From Achromobacter agilis (lineage in GTDB: Bacteria; Pseudomonadota; Gammaproteobacteria; Burkholderiales; Burkholderiaceae_B), in the NCBI RefSeq assembly GCF_900496965.1, contig NZ_UFQB01000013.1:1-64000 (forward strand): DNA of 64,000 nucleotides. Reading direction: 5' to 3'. The position numbers and the translations under genes were made by a program. The notes under the pieces were generated by a model. The model made no database searches. It was not told the origin of the DNA and saw nothing but the letters and a program-made list of their open reading frames with translations. Shown here in pieces: positions 16,082 through 24,232 of this stretch (positions are counted from its first letter, which is position 1; every line of letters begins with the position of its first letter).

Positions 16082-18076
16082 CTAGGCCGGGGTGCAGCAT
16101 GCCGATTGCCTGGCGAGCAGCTCGGCATCGCATTTGGGGCAGAACTCGTGACGTCCCGCCAGATAGCCGTGGTTGGGGCAGATGGAGAACGTGGGCGTGA
16201 TGGTGATGTACGGCAGCCGGAAGTTCGACAGCGCGCGGCGCACCAGCGCCTTGCATGCGCCGGCGGACGACACTGCCTCGTTCATGTACAGGTGCAGCAC
16301 GGTGCCGCCGGTGTATTTGCCCTGCAGCGCTTCCTGCAGTTCCAGCGCGTGGAACGGATCGTCGGTATGGCCCACCGGCAACTGGCTGGAGTTGGTGTAG
16401 TAGGGTTGCGATTCGCTGCCGGCCTGCAGGATGGCGGGATAGCGTTTCCTGTCCTCGCGGGCGAAGCGGTAGGTGGTGCCCTCGGCGGGCGTGGCTTCGA
16501 GGTTGTACAGATGGCCGGTCTGCTCCTGGAATTCGGTCATGCGGGCGCGCACCCGGTCGAGCAGCCTTATCGCCATGGCGTGGCCCGCGGCCGTGGTGAT
16601 GTCCTCGGCGTCGTCCGTGAAGTTGCGGATCATTTCGTTGATGCCGTTCACGCCCAGGGTGCTGAAGTGGTTGCGCAGGGTGCCCAGGTAGCGGCGGGTA
16701 TAGGGATACAGCCCTTGGTCGATGTAGCGCTGCACGACCTTGCGCTTCGTTTCCAGCACGTCGCGGCCCAGTTCCAGCAAGCGGTCCAGCTGTTGCATCA
16801 GCCTGGCTTCGTCGCCCCGGCAGGTGTAGCCCAGGCGCGCGCAGTTCACGGTCACCACGCCCACCGAGCCGGTCTGTTCGGCCGATCCGAACAGGCCGTT
16901 GCCGCGCTTGAGCAGCTCGCGCAGGTCCAGCTGCAGGCGGCAGCACATGGAACGCACCATGTGCGGCTCCAGGTCCGAGTTCAGGAAGTTCTGGAAGTAG
17001 GGCAGGCCGTAGCGCGCCGTCATCTCGAACAGGCGTTCGGTATTGGGATGGTCCCAGTCGAAATCGGGCGTGATGTTGTAGGTGGGAATGGGGAAGGTGA
17101 ACACGCGGCCCTTGGCGTCGCCGGCCATCATGACTTCGATGTAGGCGCGGTTGATCATGTCCATCTCGGCCTGGAGATCGCCATAGGCGAATGGCATTTC
17201 CTCGCCGCCCACGTAGGGGATCTGTTCCTTGAGATCAGCCGGGCAGGTCCAGTCGAAGGTCAGGTTGGTAAAGGGCGTCTGCGTGCCCCAGCGGCTGGGC
17301 ACGTTCAGGTTGTAGATGAGTTCCTGCATGGCCTGCTTCACGTCGGCATACGTCATGGCGTCGCGGCGGATGAAAGGCGCCATGTAGGTGTCGAAGGAAC
17401 TGAAGGCCTGTGCGCCGGCCCATTCGTTCTGCAGCGTGCCCAGGAAGTTGACGATCTGGCCGATGGCCGCCGACATGTGCCGCGGCGGCGTGGCTTCGAC
17501 CTTGCCGGGAATGCCGTTGAAGCCCTCGGTCAGCAGCTGGCGCAGCGACCAGCCGGCGCAATAGCCGCTCAGCATGTCCAGATCGTGGATGTGGATGTCG
17601 CCTTCGCGATGGGCGTGCCCGGCCTCGGGCGCGAAGACGTTCGACAGCCAGTAGTTAGCGGTGACCTTGCCGGCCACGTTCAGGATCAGGCCGCCCAGGC
17701 TGTAGCCCTGGTTGGCGTTGGCGTTGACGCGCCAGTCGCGCTGCTCCAGGTACTCCTCCATGGCGCTTTCCACGTCCACCAGCGTGTGGCGCAGGGAACG
17801 CAGCCGGGCGTGCTGTTCACGGTAGACGATGTAGGCGCGCGCGGTGCGCCAGTAGCCGGCCTGGACGAGGATTTCCTCGACGCGGTTCTGGATGGTTTCG
17901 ACGCCGGGGCACGGGTTGCCCGCCAGCGCGGCGATGACGGCTTCGGTCAGCGCCTGCGCGCCCGCCTGGTCCAGTTCCCCGGTGCTCTGGCCGGCCGCCG
18001 CGATGGCTTGGGCGATCTTGTCGCGGTCGAACGCCGCGACTCGGCCGTCGCGCTTGAGAATGTGCTGGATATGCAT
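16082..18076 (-). CDS. nrdD: Anaerobic ribonucleoside-triphosphate reductase, catalytic body without glycyl-radical tail
   Basis: About 664 residues from the ATG at 18076; an ATG at 18088 is also possible but lies inside an NrdR box. Order: an N-terminal ATP-cone (HILKRDGRVAAFDRDKIAQAI, about residues 3-90), the ten-stranded class III barrel with DIHIHDLDMLSGYCAGWSLRQLL, NVPSRWGTQTPFTNLTFD and MCCRLQLDLRELLKRGNGLFG, and a C-terminal zinc-finger region (SICPNHGYLAGRHEFCPKCD). It stops 15 residues after the last finger cysteine, where other NrdDs continue into the RVxGY glycyl-radical motif. Reduces NTPs to dNTPs without oxygen. FNR and NrdR sites precede it. Confidence 0.93.
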   Translation of the reverse strand: MHIQHILKRDGRVAAFDRDKIAQAIAAAGQSTGELDQAGAQALTEAVIAALAGNPCPGVETIQNRVEEILVQAGYWRTARAYIVYREQHARLRSLRHTLVDVESAMEEYLEQRDWRVNANANQGYSLGGLILNVAGKVTANYWLSNVFAPEAGHAHREGDIHIHDLDMLSGYCAGWSLRQLLTEGFNGIPGKVEATPPRHMSAAIGQIVNFLGTLQNEWAGAQAFSSFDTYMAPFIRRDAMTYADVKQAMQELIYNLNVPSRWGTQTPFTNLTFDWTCPADLKEQIPYVGGEEMPFAYGDLQAEMDMINRAYIEVMMAGDAKGRVFTFPIPTYNITPDFDWDHPNTERLFEMTARYGLPYFQNFLNSDLEPHMVRSMCCRLQLDLRELLKRGNGLFGSAEQTGSVGVVTVNCARLGYTCRGDEARLMQQLDRLLELGRDVLETKRKVVQRYIDQGLYPYTRRYLGTLRNHFSTLGVNGINEMIRNFTDDAEDITTAAGHAMAIRLLDRVRARMTEFQEQTGHLYNLEATPAEGTTYRFAREDRKRYPAILQAGSESQPYYTNSSQLPVGHTDDPFHALELQEALQGKYTGGTVLHLYMNEAVSSAGACKALVRRALSNFRLPYITITPTFSICPNHGYLAGRHEFCPKCDAELLARQSACCTPA

Positions 18077-18081
18077 GGCTG

Positions 18082-18128
18082 ACACCATATGTAGTAGGGT
18101 GTGAAAACTCTACCACCACATATGGTGC
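18082..18128. promoter_or_regulatory. Tandem NrdR boxes upstream of nrdD
   Basis: ACACCATATGTAGTAG (18082-18097) and CCACCACATATGGTGC (18113-18128) match the palindromic NrdR consensus (ACACTATATATAGTGT) at about 12 and 11 of 16 positions. Their starts are 31 bp apart, the three-turn spacing typical of paired NrdR boxes. The proximal box touches the upstream alternative start codon, supporting the ATG at 18076 as the real start. Confidence 0.8.
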
Positions 18129-18164
18129 GAACGGCGCGCCTGGCGTGCGAGATATCGGCCTGGC

Positions 18165-18178
18165 TTGATGCGCGTCAA
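18165..18178. promoter_or_regulatory. FNR/ANR box upstream of nrdD
   Basis: TTGATGCGCGTCAA is an exact TTGAT-N4-GTCAA box. It lies 89-102 bases upstream of the nrdD ATG and on the far side of the NrdR boxes, so anaerobic activation combined with dATP-sensing repression is likely. Confidence 0.8.
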
Positions 18179-18225
18179 ACGCGGGACCCAGGCTTGTGCA
18201 AGGCCCTTTCCCGCCTGAGCGGGGC

Positions 18226-18576
18226 TTAGAACCCGATGCTGACGCCGGCCAGCGATATCGCCACGGCCAGCGCGGCGGTGCGCGCCGCCGGACGGGGCGC
18301 CCAGGACAGCATTCCGACCCACAGCAGCGCGCCCGCGGACAGCCAGCCCAGCCACGCCACCACGCCCACCGTATTGCCCCACAGGCCGACGCAGGGCAGC
18401 AGGGCCAGCGCCAGCAGGAGTACGCCGGCGCCGCGCAACACGCGGGTGTGGCCCGCGGACGGGTCGCGGCCCCAGACCTGGTCGTAATGGCGCGGCATGG
18501 CCAGGCTCAGGCAGGCCATGCCGGAATACGTCAGCAGCAAGGCCATGGAAATGGCGTACAGATCGTTGGTGTTCAT
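18226..18576 (-). CDS. DUF3325-like small membrane protein
   Basis: A 116-residue, four-segment membrane protein (MNTNDLYAISMALLLTYSGM start; hydrophobic blocks near residues 8-27, 48-66, 70-92 and 97-115). The motif SLAMPRHYDQVWGRDP in the first loop resembles the DUF3325 family found next to PepSY iron-uptake-type membrane proteins. It overlaps the PepSY gene stop by ATGA. Role unknown; probably part of the same membrane assembly. Confidence 0.75.
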   Translation of the reverse strand: MNTNDLYAISMALLLTYSGMACLSLAMPRHYDQVWGRDPSAGHTRVLRGAGVLLLALALLPCVGLWGNTVGVVAWLGWLSAGALLWVGMLSWAPRPAARTAALAVAISLAGVSIGF

Positions 18577-20180
18577 GCCGCTGCCTCTTCGTTCGCGCGG
18601 GATTTGCGCAGGGAGGGCGCCGTGGCGGGCCGCCTCCACAAACGAAGGGCCGCCCAGCCCGATAGTACGCCGAAAGCGATGGCGCTCAGTTCGACGCCCG
18701 CGCTTTCCCAGTCGCCGCGCGCGATCTGCGCGTAGGGGTGGTCGCCCAGGGTGGCGAACGACAGCAGCGGCAGCAGCAGGCACAGCGCCGACAACAGGCC
18801 GAGCTGCACGATCCAGGCGTGACGGGGGCGGCAGAGCCAGGCGTGGCCCAGGGTCAGCGCCCAGACCAGGAAGAAGCAGCGCAGTTCCCATGCGGCGCGG
18901 TTTTCCAGAGCGACGGGAAGCAGGCGGTTGGCCCAGAGGTAGCCGATGCAGGCAATGGCCAGCCCGGCCAGCGCGGCCACGTTCAGCCCTTCGATCAGCC
19001 GGTAGACCCGCGCCGTGGCGGCGCCGAACTCGTTGCCGTGCTTGCCGCGGCGCTTGACCATGAACAGCACCGCGCCGGTGCCCATCATGGCCGCGCCGGC
19101 CAGCCCGCAGATGAAATACAGCCACTGGACGGCCAGGCCGCCGAATTTCGCCATGTGCAGGTCGCCCATGACCTGGCGCGTCAGAGAGGGCGCGCCGCCC
19201 AGGACGTCGCCCGCGGGGCGCAGGCGCAGCAGTTCCCCGTCCGCGGAGAACTCCGCCATGCCGGTGGTGGCGCTGATGCTGCGCAATGTGTCCGCGTCGT
19301 CGTTCCAGCCGTAGACGCCGATGCGCATGGCGCTGTCTTCCGGGTCGCGGATGACGATGGCGCGGGCGGTCTGGCCGATGAGCCGCTCGGCGTGCGCCAC
19401 GATGGGTTCGAGCGCCGGCACGGCCTGCGCGATACCGCTGCGCGGGCGGCTTTCCTCGCCTTCCAGTTCGGCCAGGTACTGGCGCACCGCCTGCGGGCCG
19501 GCGCCGTAGTTCGCCGCGATGGGGGCGGGCATGAACGTGGCGCTGGAGATCACGATACCGGTGTAGGCGATCATGAACTGGAAGGGCAGGGTCAGCACCG
19601 CGGCGGTATTGTGTCCGTCCAGCCAGGAGCGCTGGCCCTTGCTGGAGCGGAAGGTGAAGAAGTCTTTGAAGATGCGCTTGTGCGTCACCACGCCGGAAAT
19701 CAGCGCGACCAGCATCGCCATGCTGGCGAAGGCGACGATCCACAGGCCCAGGCCGGCGTCGTGCAGGGTGTAGTGGAAGTCGACGAAATGCGAGCCCCCC
19801 AGGGTGGCCCGGCCTGCGGCCTCGTGGTGGTCTTCCAGTTCGGCGCCCGTGATGGGGTCCAGCTCGGCATCGGCGTACATGCCGTTCTTGTCGAACCAGT
19901 AGGCCGTGAGCCCGTTGCCGTGATAGCGGTCCACAGGCCAGATTTCCCACATGCCTGCGCCGGCGTGGTTGCGCGACATGTAATCCACGGCCAGGCCGAA
20001 GCGCCGCGCCCGGTCCACCGGCGCGCTTTCCTGCTGCGCCGCCAGGGCTTCCGCTTCCTGGTGCTCGGGCGTCATCCAATGCGTGATGGGTTCGGAGAAA
20101 ACGGCCAGCGAACCCGTCAGGAAGACGGCGAACAGCAGCCAGGAGAACCACAGGCCGACCCACGTGTGGAGCCAGGCCAT
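18573..20180 (-). CDS. PepSY-associated transmembrane protein (PiuB-like)
   Basis: A 535-residue protein beginning MAWLHTWVGLWFSWLLFAVFLTGSLAVF, the conserved first membrane helix of PepSY-TM proteins, with further helices near the middle and a cluster of four or five at the C-terminus. Periplasmic PepSY-like segments lie between (GNGLTAYWFDKNGMYADAELDPITG is typical). Conserved histidines (LHTWVG, LGGSHFVDFHYTLHD, MGDLHMAKFGG) fit a haem-binding or ferric-siderophore reductase role proposed for PiuB/FsrB relatives. A strong AGGAAAGAGG lies unusually far (~33 bases) from the ATG, so a rare start codon upstream is possible. A Fur-like box is upstream. Confidence 0.85.
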   Translation of the reverse strand: MAWLHTWVGLWFSWLLFAVFLTGSLAVFSEPITHWMTPEHQEAEALAAQQESAPVDRARRFGLAVDYMSRNHAGAGMWEIWPVDRYHGNGLTAYWFDKNGMYADAELDPITGAELEDHHEAAGRATLGGSHFVDFHYTLHDAGLGLWIVAFASMAMLVALISGVVTHKRIFKDFFTFRSSKGQRSWLDGHNTAAVLTLPFQFMIAYTGIVISSATFMPAPIAANYGAGPQAVRQYLAELEGEESRPRSGIAQAVPALEPIVAHAERLIGQTARAIVIRDPEDSAMRIGVYGWNDDADTLRSISATTGMAEFSADGELLRLRPAGDVLGGAPSLTRQVMGDLHMAKFGGLAVQWLYFICGLAGAAMMGTGAVLFMVKRRGKHGNEFGAATARVYRLIEGLNVAALAGLAIACIGYLWANRLLPVALENRAAWELRCFFLVWALTLGHAWLCRPRHAWIVQLGLLSALCLLLPLLSFATLGDHPYAQIARGDWESAGVELSAIAFGVLSGWAALRLWRRPATAPSLRKSRANEEAAA

Positions 20181-20486
20181 GGACAGGCGGAAACCGGATT
20201 TCAGAGCGAGCCTCTTTCCTGTGATGCCGCCTCGGGCCGGGCGGCCTGATTTTTATTGAGAATGGTTCCAATTCTAGTCTAAACGGGGCCAGTGTGAGTG
20301 CGGCGCCGGCCTTTGTACTTTCTGCACGCGGGGCGCTCAAGCCGGCCGCCGCAAGACGGTTTCGCCGTAGGCGATTCGCCCTGCGGCCGGGCCGGGAACG
20401 GGGGTTGCTGGGCACGCGTTCCAACCCGCAAGGCCGCCGGTTCGCGGCGGCGGTGTCGCGACATGACCCACACAGAGGAGCGCCCA
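20181..20486. other. Intergenic region between divergent PepSY and ferritin-like genes
   Basis: A 306-base gap. It contains the Fur-like box near its left end. Its right part is very GC rich with local self-complementarity, such as ACGG-TTTCG-CCGT near 20350-20370. I see no convincing small gene here, and no clear promoter for the ferritin-like gene. Confidence 0.5.
20255..20273. promoter_or_regulatory. Fur-like box upstream of the PepSY gene
   Basis: On the minus strand this reads AATTGGAACCATTCTCAAT, close to betaproteobacterial Fur sites of the type AATGAGAATCATTCTCATT. It is 75-93 bases upstream of the PepSY start. Iron control of the PepSY/DUF3325 pair is inferred from this match and from the family's usual regulation. 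Confidence 0.55.
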
Positions 20487-21101
20487 ATGAAACGCAAAGC
20501 CGGAAATGCCCCCCAGATCGAGGAACTGCTATATCAGGCTCTGGAGACGGAAATAGGGGGATTGAATGTGTACGAGACCGCAGTGTCCTGCGCGGTCAAC
20601 GAGGACCTGAAGAAGGAATGGCTGGAATACCTGGAGGAAACCCGCACGCACCGCCGCGTGTTGCTGACCGTGTTCGAACAACTGGGTCTGGACCCGGAGC
20701 GCCAGCCGCCGGGGCGCGAAGTGGTGCGCCATATCGGCGAGTCGCTGGTCAAGGCGATGAAAATGGCGGTCGCCGCGGGCGATCCGGATGCCGCCCAGTT
20801 GGTTGCGGCGGAGTGCGTGGTGCTGGCCGAGACGAAGGACCATGCGAACTGGACGCTGATAGGCGTGATCGCCGACCAGCAGGGCGGCGTGGAGGCCAAG
20901 GTGCTCAAGCAGGCCTATGACGCGGTCGTCACCGACGAGGAGCACCATCTTTATCACACGAAGGGCTGGTCGCGGGAACTGTGGATCGAGGCCCTGGGCT
21001 TCCCCGCCGTGCTGCCGCCTCCCGAAGAGGTCAAGCAGGTGGAGTCGGCGATCGGCGCGTCGCGCGCCGAGCAAGCGCGCGACAAGATGCTCGGCCACTA
21101 G
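20487..21101 (+). CDS. Ferritin-like domain protein
   Basis: A 204-residue, all-helical protein. The ATG at 20487 is chosen because GAGGAG lies 7-9 bases upstream; an ATG at 20463 has none. Two ferritin-like ligand patterns are visible: LETEIGGLNVYE followed by EETRTHR, and later AETKDHANW with TDEEHHLYH, giving the Glu and His residues of a possible di-iron site. It is 10 bases upstream of a large catalase gene, with which it is probably co-transcribed. It may sequester iron during peroxide stress; the small sequence similarity to named families prevents a firmer call. Confidence 0.8.
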   Translation: MKRKAGNAPQIEELLYQALETEIGGLNVYETAVSCAVNEDLKKEWLEYLEETRTHRRVLLTVFEQLGLDPERQPPGREVVRHIGESLVKAMKMAVAAGDPDAAQLVAAECVVLAETKDHANWTLIGVIADQQGGVEAKVLKQAYDAVVTDEEHHLYHTKGWSRELWIEALGFPAVLPPPEEVKQVESAIGASRAEQARDKMLGH

Positions 21102-21111
21102 GAGATCCGTC

Positions 21112-23502
21112 ATGCCCAGCAAGAAATCCGCAGGAAAGCCTGCCTCGGCTTCCGCCGTCGAGACCGCCTACCTGAATACCGATAGCGGACCGGGGTCGGG
21201 GCCGGCGGGCGCGGCGCGGCGTCCAGCCTCGAAGCGAGCCGCGTCCGTGGACGCCACGGCCAGCGCCATCCCGCACAACACCGGCAAGGCGGTGGAGTAT
21301 GGCGCGGAAGCCGCCCGCTGTCCCTATGCCGGCACCGCGGCGCGGGCGCCGGACTCCTCCGCCGGGGCCAGCACCCTCTCCGAGGGCGAGGCGTCCGGGA
21401 AGACCAACGGCCCGGCAGCGCCGGGCGTGAATGCCGCCGGCGGCCGGCTGGAGCGCGTCCGCGCGGACGCCACCGGCCAGGCCCTGACCACGAACCAGGG
21501 CGTGCGAGTCAGCGACAACCAGCACTCGCTCAAGGCCGGCTTGCGCGGACCGGCCTTGCTGAAGGACTTCGTCCTGCGAGAGAAGATCACCCACTTCGAC
21601 CACGAACGCATTCCGGAGCGTATCGTGCACGCCCGCGGTTCCGCGGCGCACGGCTATTTCGAATGCCTCCGGCCGCTCACCGACCTGACCATGGCGGCGC
21701 CGTTCGCCGAAAAGGGCAAGCGCACGCCCGTCTTCGTGCGCTTCTCCACGGTGGCCGGAGAGCGGGGCTCCAAGGACACCGCGCGCGACGTTCGCGGCTT
21801 CGCCGTGAAGTTCTATACCGAAGAGGGCAATTGGGATCTGGTCGGCAACAACATGCCGGTGTTCTTCATACAGGACGCGATGAAGTTCCCGGACCTCGTG
21901 CACGCCGTGAAGCCGGAGCCCCATCACGGCATGCCGCAGGCCGCGTCGGCGCACGACACGTTCTGGGACTTCGTGTCGCTGATGCCGGAATCCACCCACA
22001 TGCTCATGTGGCTCATGTCGGATCGCGCCATTCCGCGCAGTTTCAGAATGATGCAGGGGTTCGGCGTGCATACGTTCCGCTTCGTCAACGCCGCCGGCGA
22101 ATCCCGGTTGGTGAAGTTCCACTGGAACCCGGTGCTGGGCACGCATTCCCAGGTGTGGGACGAGGCGGTCAAGGTCTCCGGGGCCGATCCCGACTTCCAT
22201 CGGCGCGATCTCTGGGAAGCCATCGACGCGGGCAACGGCCCGCAATGGGAACTGGGCGTGCAGGTCTTCACCGAGGAAGAGGCGGAGCGGTTCAGTTTCG
22301 ACGTGCTGGACGCCACCAAGATCGTGCCGGAGGAGCTGGCGCCGGTGGTGCCCGTCGGCAGGCTGGTGCTGGACCGCAATCCCGACAATTTCTTCGCCGA
22401 GACGGAGCAGGTCGCCTTCTGTGCGGCACATGTGATTCCCGGCCTGGATTTCACCAACGACCCCTTGCTGGCCGGGCGCATCCATTCCTACGTGGACACG
22501 CAGATATCGCGGCTGGGCGGCCCGAATTTCCACGAGATTCCGATCAACGCGCCGCTGGCTTCCGTGCAGAACAACCAGCGCGACGGCATGCATCGCCAGG
22601 CCATTCATCGCGGCCGGGTGGCGTACGAACCCAACTCGTTGGCGGGAGGCTGTCCGTTCCAGGCCGGCATGGACGGTTTTGTGTCCTTTCCGGAGCCGGT
22701 CGCGGGCGACGAGCTGCGCGGACATCCAGAGAAATTCGCCGAACACTACAACCAGGCCACGCTGTTCTATGCCAGCCAGACCGATTGGGAACGGCGCCAC
22801 ATCGCCAGCGCCTTCGCCTTTGAACTGAGCAAGGTGACCGTTCTCGCGGTGCGGCGGCGCATGGTCGCGTCCTTGCGCAATGTGGCCGACGAACTGGCGC
22901 GGGACGTGGCGGACGGCTTGGGCATGGATCTGCCGGATCCTATGCCGCGCGCCATCGCCGACCCGCCCAGGCCGGAGGTGGATGTTTCTCCCGCCTTGTC
23001 CCTGACGGCAAGGCCCGGCGACGGCAGTGTCGCCACGCGCAAGATCGCCATCCTGGTGGCGGAGGGCGTGGACGCCAAGGCCGTGTCGGCCATTGCCGAT
23101 GCGTTGATCGGCGCGGGCGTGGTCGTCAGGCTGGTGGGCCAGCGGATCGGCCCCGTGGCGGCGGAAGGCGGCCGGATGGTGGACGCCGACGCATCCCTGG
23201 ACAACCAGCCGTCGGCGTTGTTCGACGGGGCGGTGGCGCCCGGAGGCGGGCCGGCCGCCGAGCGCCTGCGCGCCGACGGGCGGGCGCTGGAGTTCCTGCG
23301 CGACGCCTATCGCCACGGCAAGACGCTGATGGGCATGGGCGAAGGCAAGCAGCTGTTCGCCGCGGCCGGCATCCCGCCGGACGAGGCCGACGGCGGCCTT
23401 TTGCTGGTCGACGGGGAGCCAGGCAACAGCGCGCCCATGTTCCTGGAGGCGCTGGCCCGGCATCGCCATCCCGAACGCGAGACCAGCCCGCCCGCGGTGT
23501 AG
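21112..23502 (+). CDS. katE: Large-subunit (clade 2) catalase
   Basis: A 796-residue HPII-type catalase with AGGAGA before its ATG. The first ~125 residues are a low-complexity Ala/Gly/Pro extension. The catalase core starts near residue 130 ([19 protein letters not shown]). Key residues: catalytic His173 in [12 protein letters not shown], the distal Asn in [11 protein letters not shown], and the haem-ligand Tyr in RIHSYVDTQ. The last ~150 residues ([20 protein letters not shown]) form the flavodoxin/GATase-like domain of the large catalases. It disproportionates hydrogen peroxide. Its partner upstream is the ferritin-like gene, a combination that lowers both peroxide and free iron. Confidence 0.95.
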   Translation: MPSKKSAGKPASASAVETAYLNTDSGPGSGPAGAARRPASKRAASVDATASAIPHNTGKAVEYGAEAARCPYAGTAARAPDSSAGASTLSEGEASGKTNGPAAPGVNAAGGRLERVRADATGQALTTNQGVRVSDNQHSLKAGLRGPALLKDFVLREKITHFDHERIPERIVHARGSAAHGYFECLRPLTDLTMAAPFAEKGKRTPVFVRFSTVAGERGSKDTARDVRGFAVKFYTEEGNWDLVGNNMPVFFIQDAMKFPDLVHAVKPEPHHGMPQAASAHDTFWDFVSLMPESTHMLMWLMSDRAIPRSFRMMQGFGVHTFRFVNAAGESRLVKFHWNPVLGTHSQVWDEAVKVSGADPDFHRRDLWEAIDAGNGPQWELGVQVFTEEEAERFSFDVLDATKIVPEELAPVVPVGRLVLDRNPDNFFAETEQVAFCAAHVIPGLDFTNDPLLAGRIHSYVDTQISRLGGPNFHEIPINAPLASVQNNQRDGMHRQAIHRGRVAYEPNSLAGGCPFQAGMDGFVSFPEPVAGDELRGHPEKFAEHYNQATLFYASQTDWERRHIASAFAFELSKVTVLAVRRRMVASLRNVADELARDVADGLGMDLPDPMPRAIADPPRPEVDVSPALSLTARPGDGSVATRKIAILVAEGVDAKAVSAIADALIGAGVVVRLVGQRIGPVAAEGGRMVDADASLDNQPSALFDGAVAPGGGPAAERLRADGRALEFLRDAYRHGKTLMGMGEGKQLFAAAGIPPDEADGGLLLVDGEPGNSAPMFLEALARHRHPERETSPPAV

Positions 23503-23525
23503 GCCGGTTTGCCCATCTGCGCATA

Positions 23526-23554
23526 TTGACAACGCGGGCCCGCCCCTCAATACT
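23526..23554 (+). promoter_or_regulatory. Promoter of the SYLF gene
   Basis: TTGACA (23526-23531), 17 bases, AATACT (23549-23554). The -35 is perfect and the -10 matches 4 of 6. It lies 61 bases upstream of the SYLF start. Confidence 0.5.
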
Positions 23555-23614
23555 TGCTCGGGCAAGTCGGGGCGAGCGCGCGTGGCGCTTGCCGTCCTCA
23601 ACCCAGGAGGCTGT

Positions 23615-24193
23615 ATGCGTCGCGAATCCGCTTTGCCATGCAAGATTCACGGTTGGCTGTGGGCCAGCCTTTTTTTATGGGCGGCGTGCTTCTGTCTGGC
23701 GGCGCAGGCTCGCGCGGACACGGCCGCCGAGATCGGCCGCGACGCCCGCGCCGCGCTCGAACGGTTGTACCACCAGGAACCCAAGACGCGGACGCTGGGA
23801 GAAAAGGCGGTTGCGGTGCTGGTATTTCCCAGCATCCTGAAAGGCGGGCTGCTGGTCGGCGCGGAACATGGCGACGGCGCGCTGTTGCGGCGCGGCAAGG
23901 TCAGCGCCTATTACACGATATCTGCGGTGTCGTTCGGCTTGCAGGCGGGCGCTCAGAAGTTCGGCTATGCGCTCTTCTTCATGAACGAGGCGGCCCTGAC
24001 CTTCCTGGACCAGAGCGACGGCTGGTCGTTGGGATCGGGCCCGACCCTGGTCATGGTGGACGAGGGCTATGCGGCCAGCATCACCACCACGACCTTGACC
24101 CAGGACGTCTACGCCGTGCCTTTCGGCGAGCAAGGGCTGATGGCGGGCGTGGGCCTGGAAGGGTCCAAGATCAGCCGGGCCAATCCCGACTGA
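23615..24193 (+). CDS. Secreted SYLF (Ysc84-type lipid-binding) domain protein
   Basis: A 192-residue protein. The start at 23615 is chosen for its AGGAGG; a GTG at 23582 is in frame but unnecessary. A Sec signal peptide ends near ARA-D at about residue 33. The mature protein shows the SYLF layout: EKAVAVLVFPSILKGGLLVG, then YYTISAVSFGLQAGAQKFGYALFF, then LGSGPTLVMVDEG and the C-terminal AVPFGEQGLMAGVGLEGSKI. The domain binds phosphoinositides in eukaryotes. In bacteria these are periplasmic or outer-membrane-associated proteins of unknown role, often near stress genes, as here. Confidence 0.85.
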   Translation: MRRESALPCKIHGWLWASLFLWAACFCLAAQARADTAAEIGRDARAALERLYHQEPKTRTLGEKAVAVLVFPSILKGGLLVGAEHGDGALLRRGKVSAYYTISAVSFGLQAGAQKFGYALFFMNEAALTFLDQSDGWSLGSGPTLVMVDEGYAASITTTTLTQDVYAVPFGEQGLMAGVGLEGSKISRANPD

Positions 24194-24232
24194 TTCCGGC
24201 GGCGCCCGGCCCGCGGGGTCTGTGCGCCGGCC

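Noticed and set aside
16033-16128. A frameshift joining nrdD to the glycyl-radical ORF
   Set aside because: The small ORF has its own ATG and well-spaced AAAAGGA, and the nrdD frame ends with a stop 49 bases before it. I see no slippery sequence. A sequencing error cannot be fully excluded from one sequence.
18226-20487. 753-codon minus-strand frame across the PepSY gene
   Set aside because: Only its last 116 codons are real (the DUF3325-like gene starting at 18576); the rest is an out-of-frame reading of the PepSY gene.
21031-23643. 870-codon open frame antisense to katE
   Set aside because: Same composition effect; the catalase frame carries all catalytic residues and a ribosome binding site.
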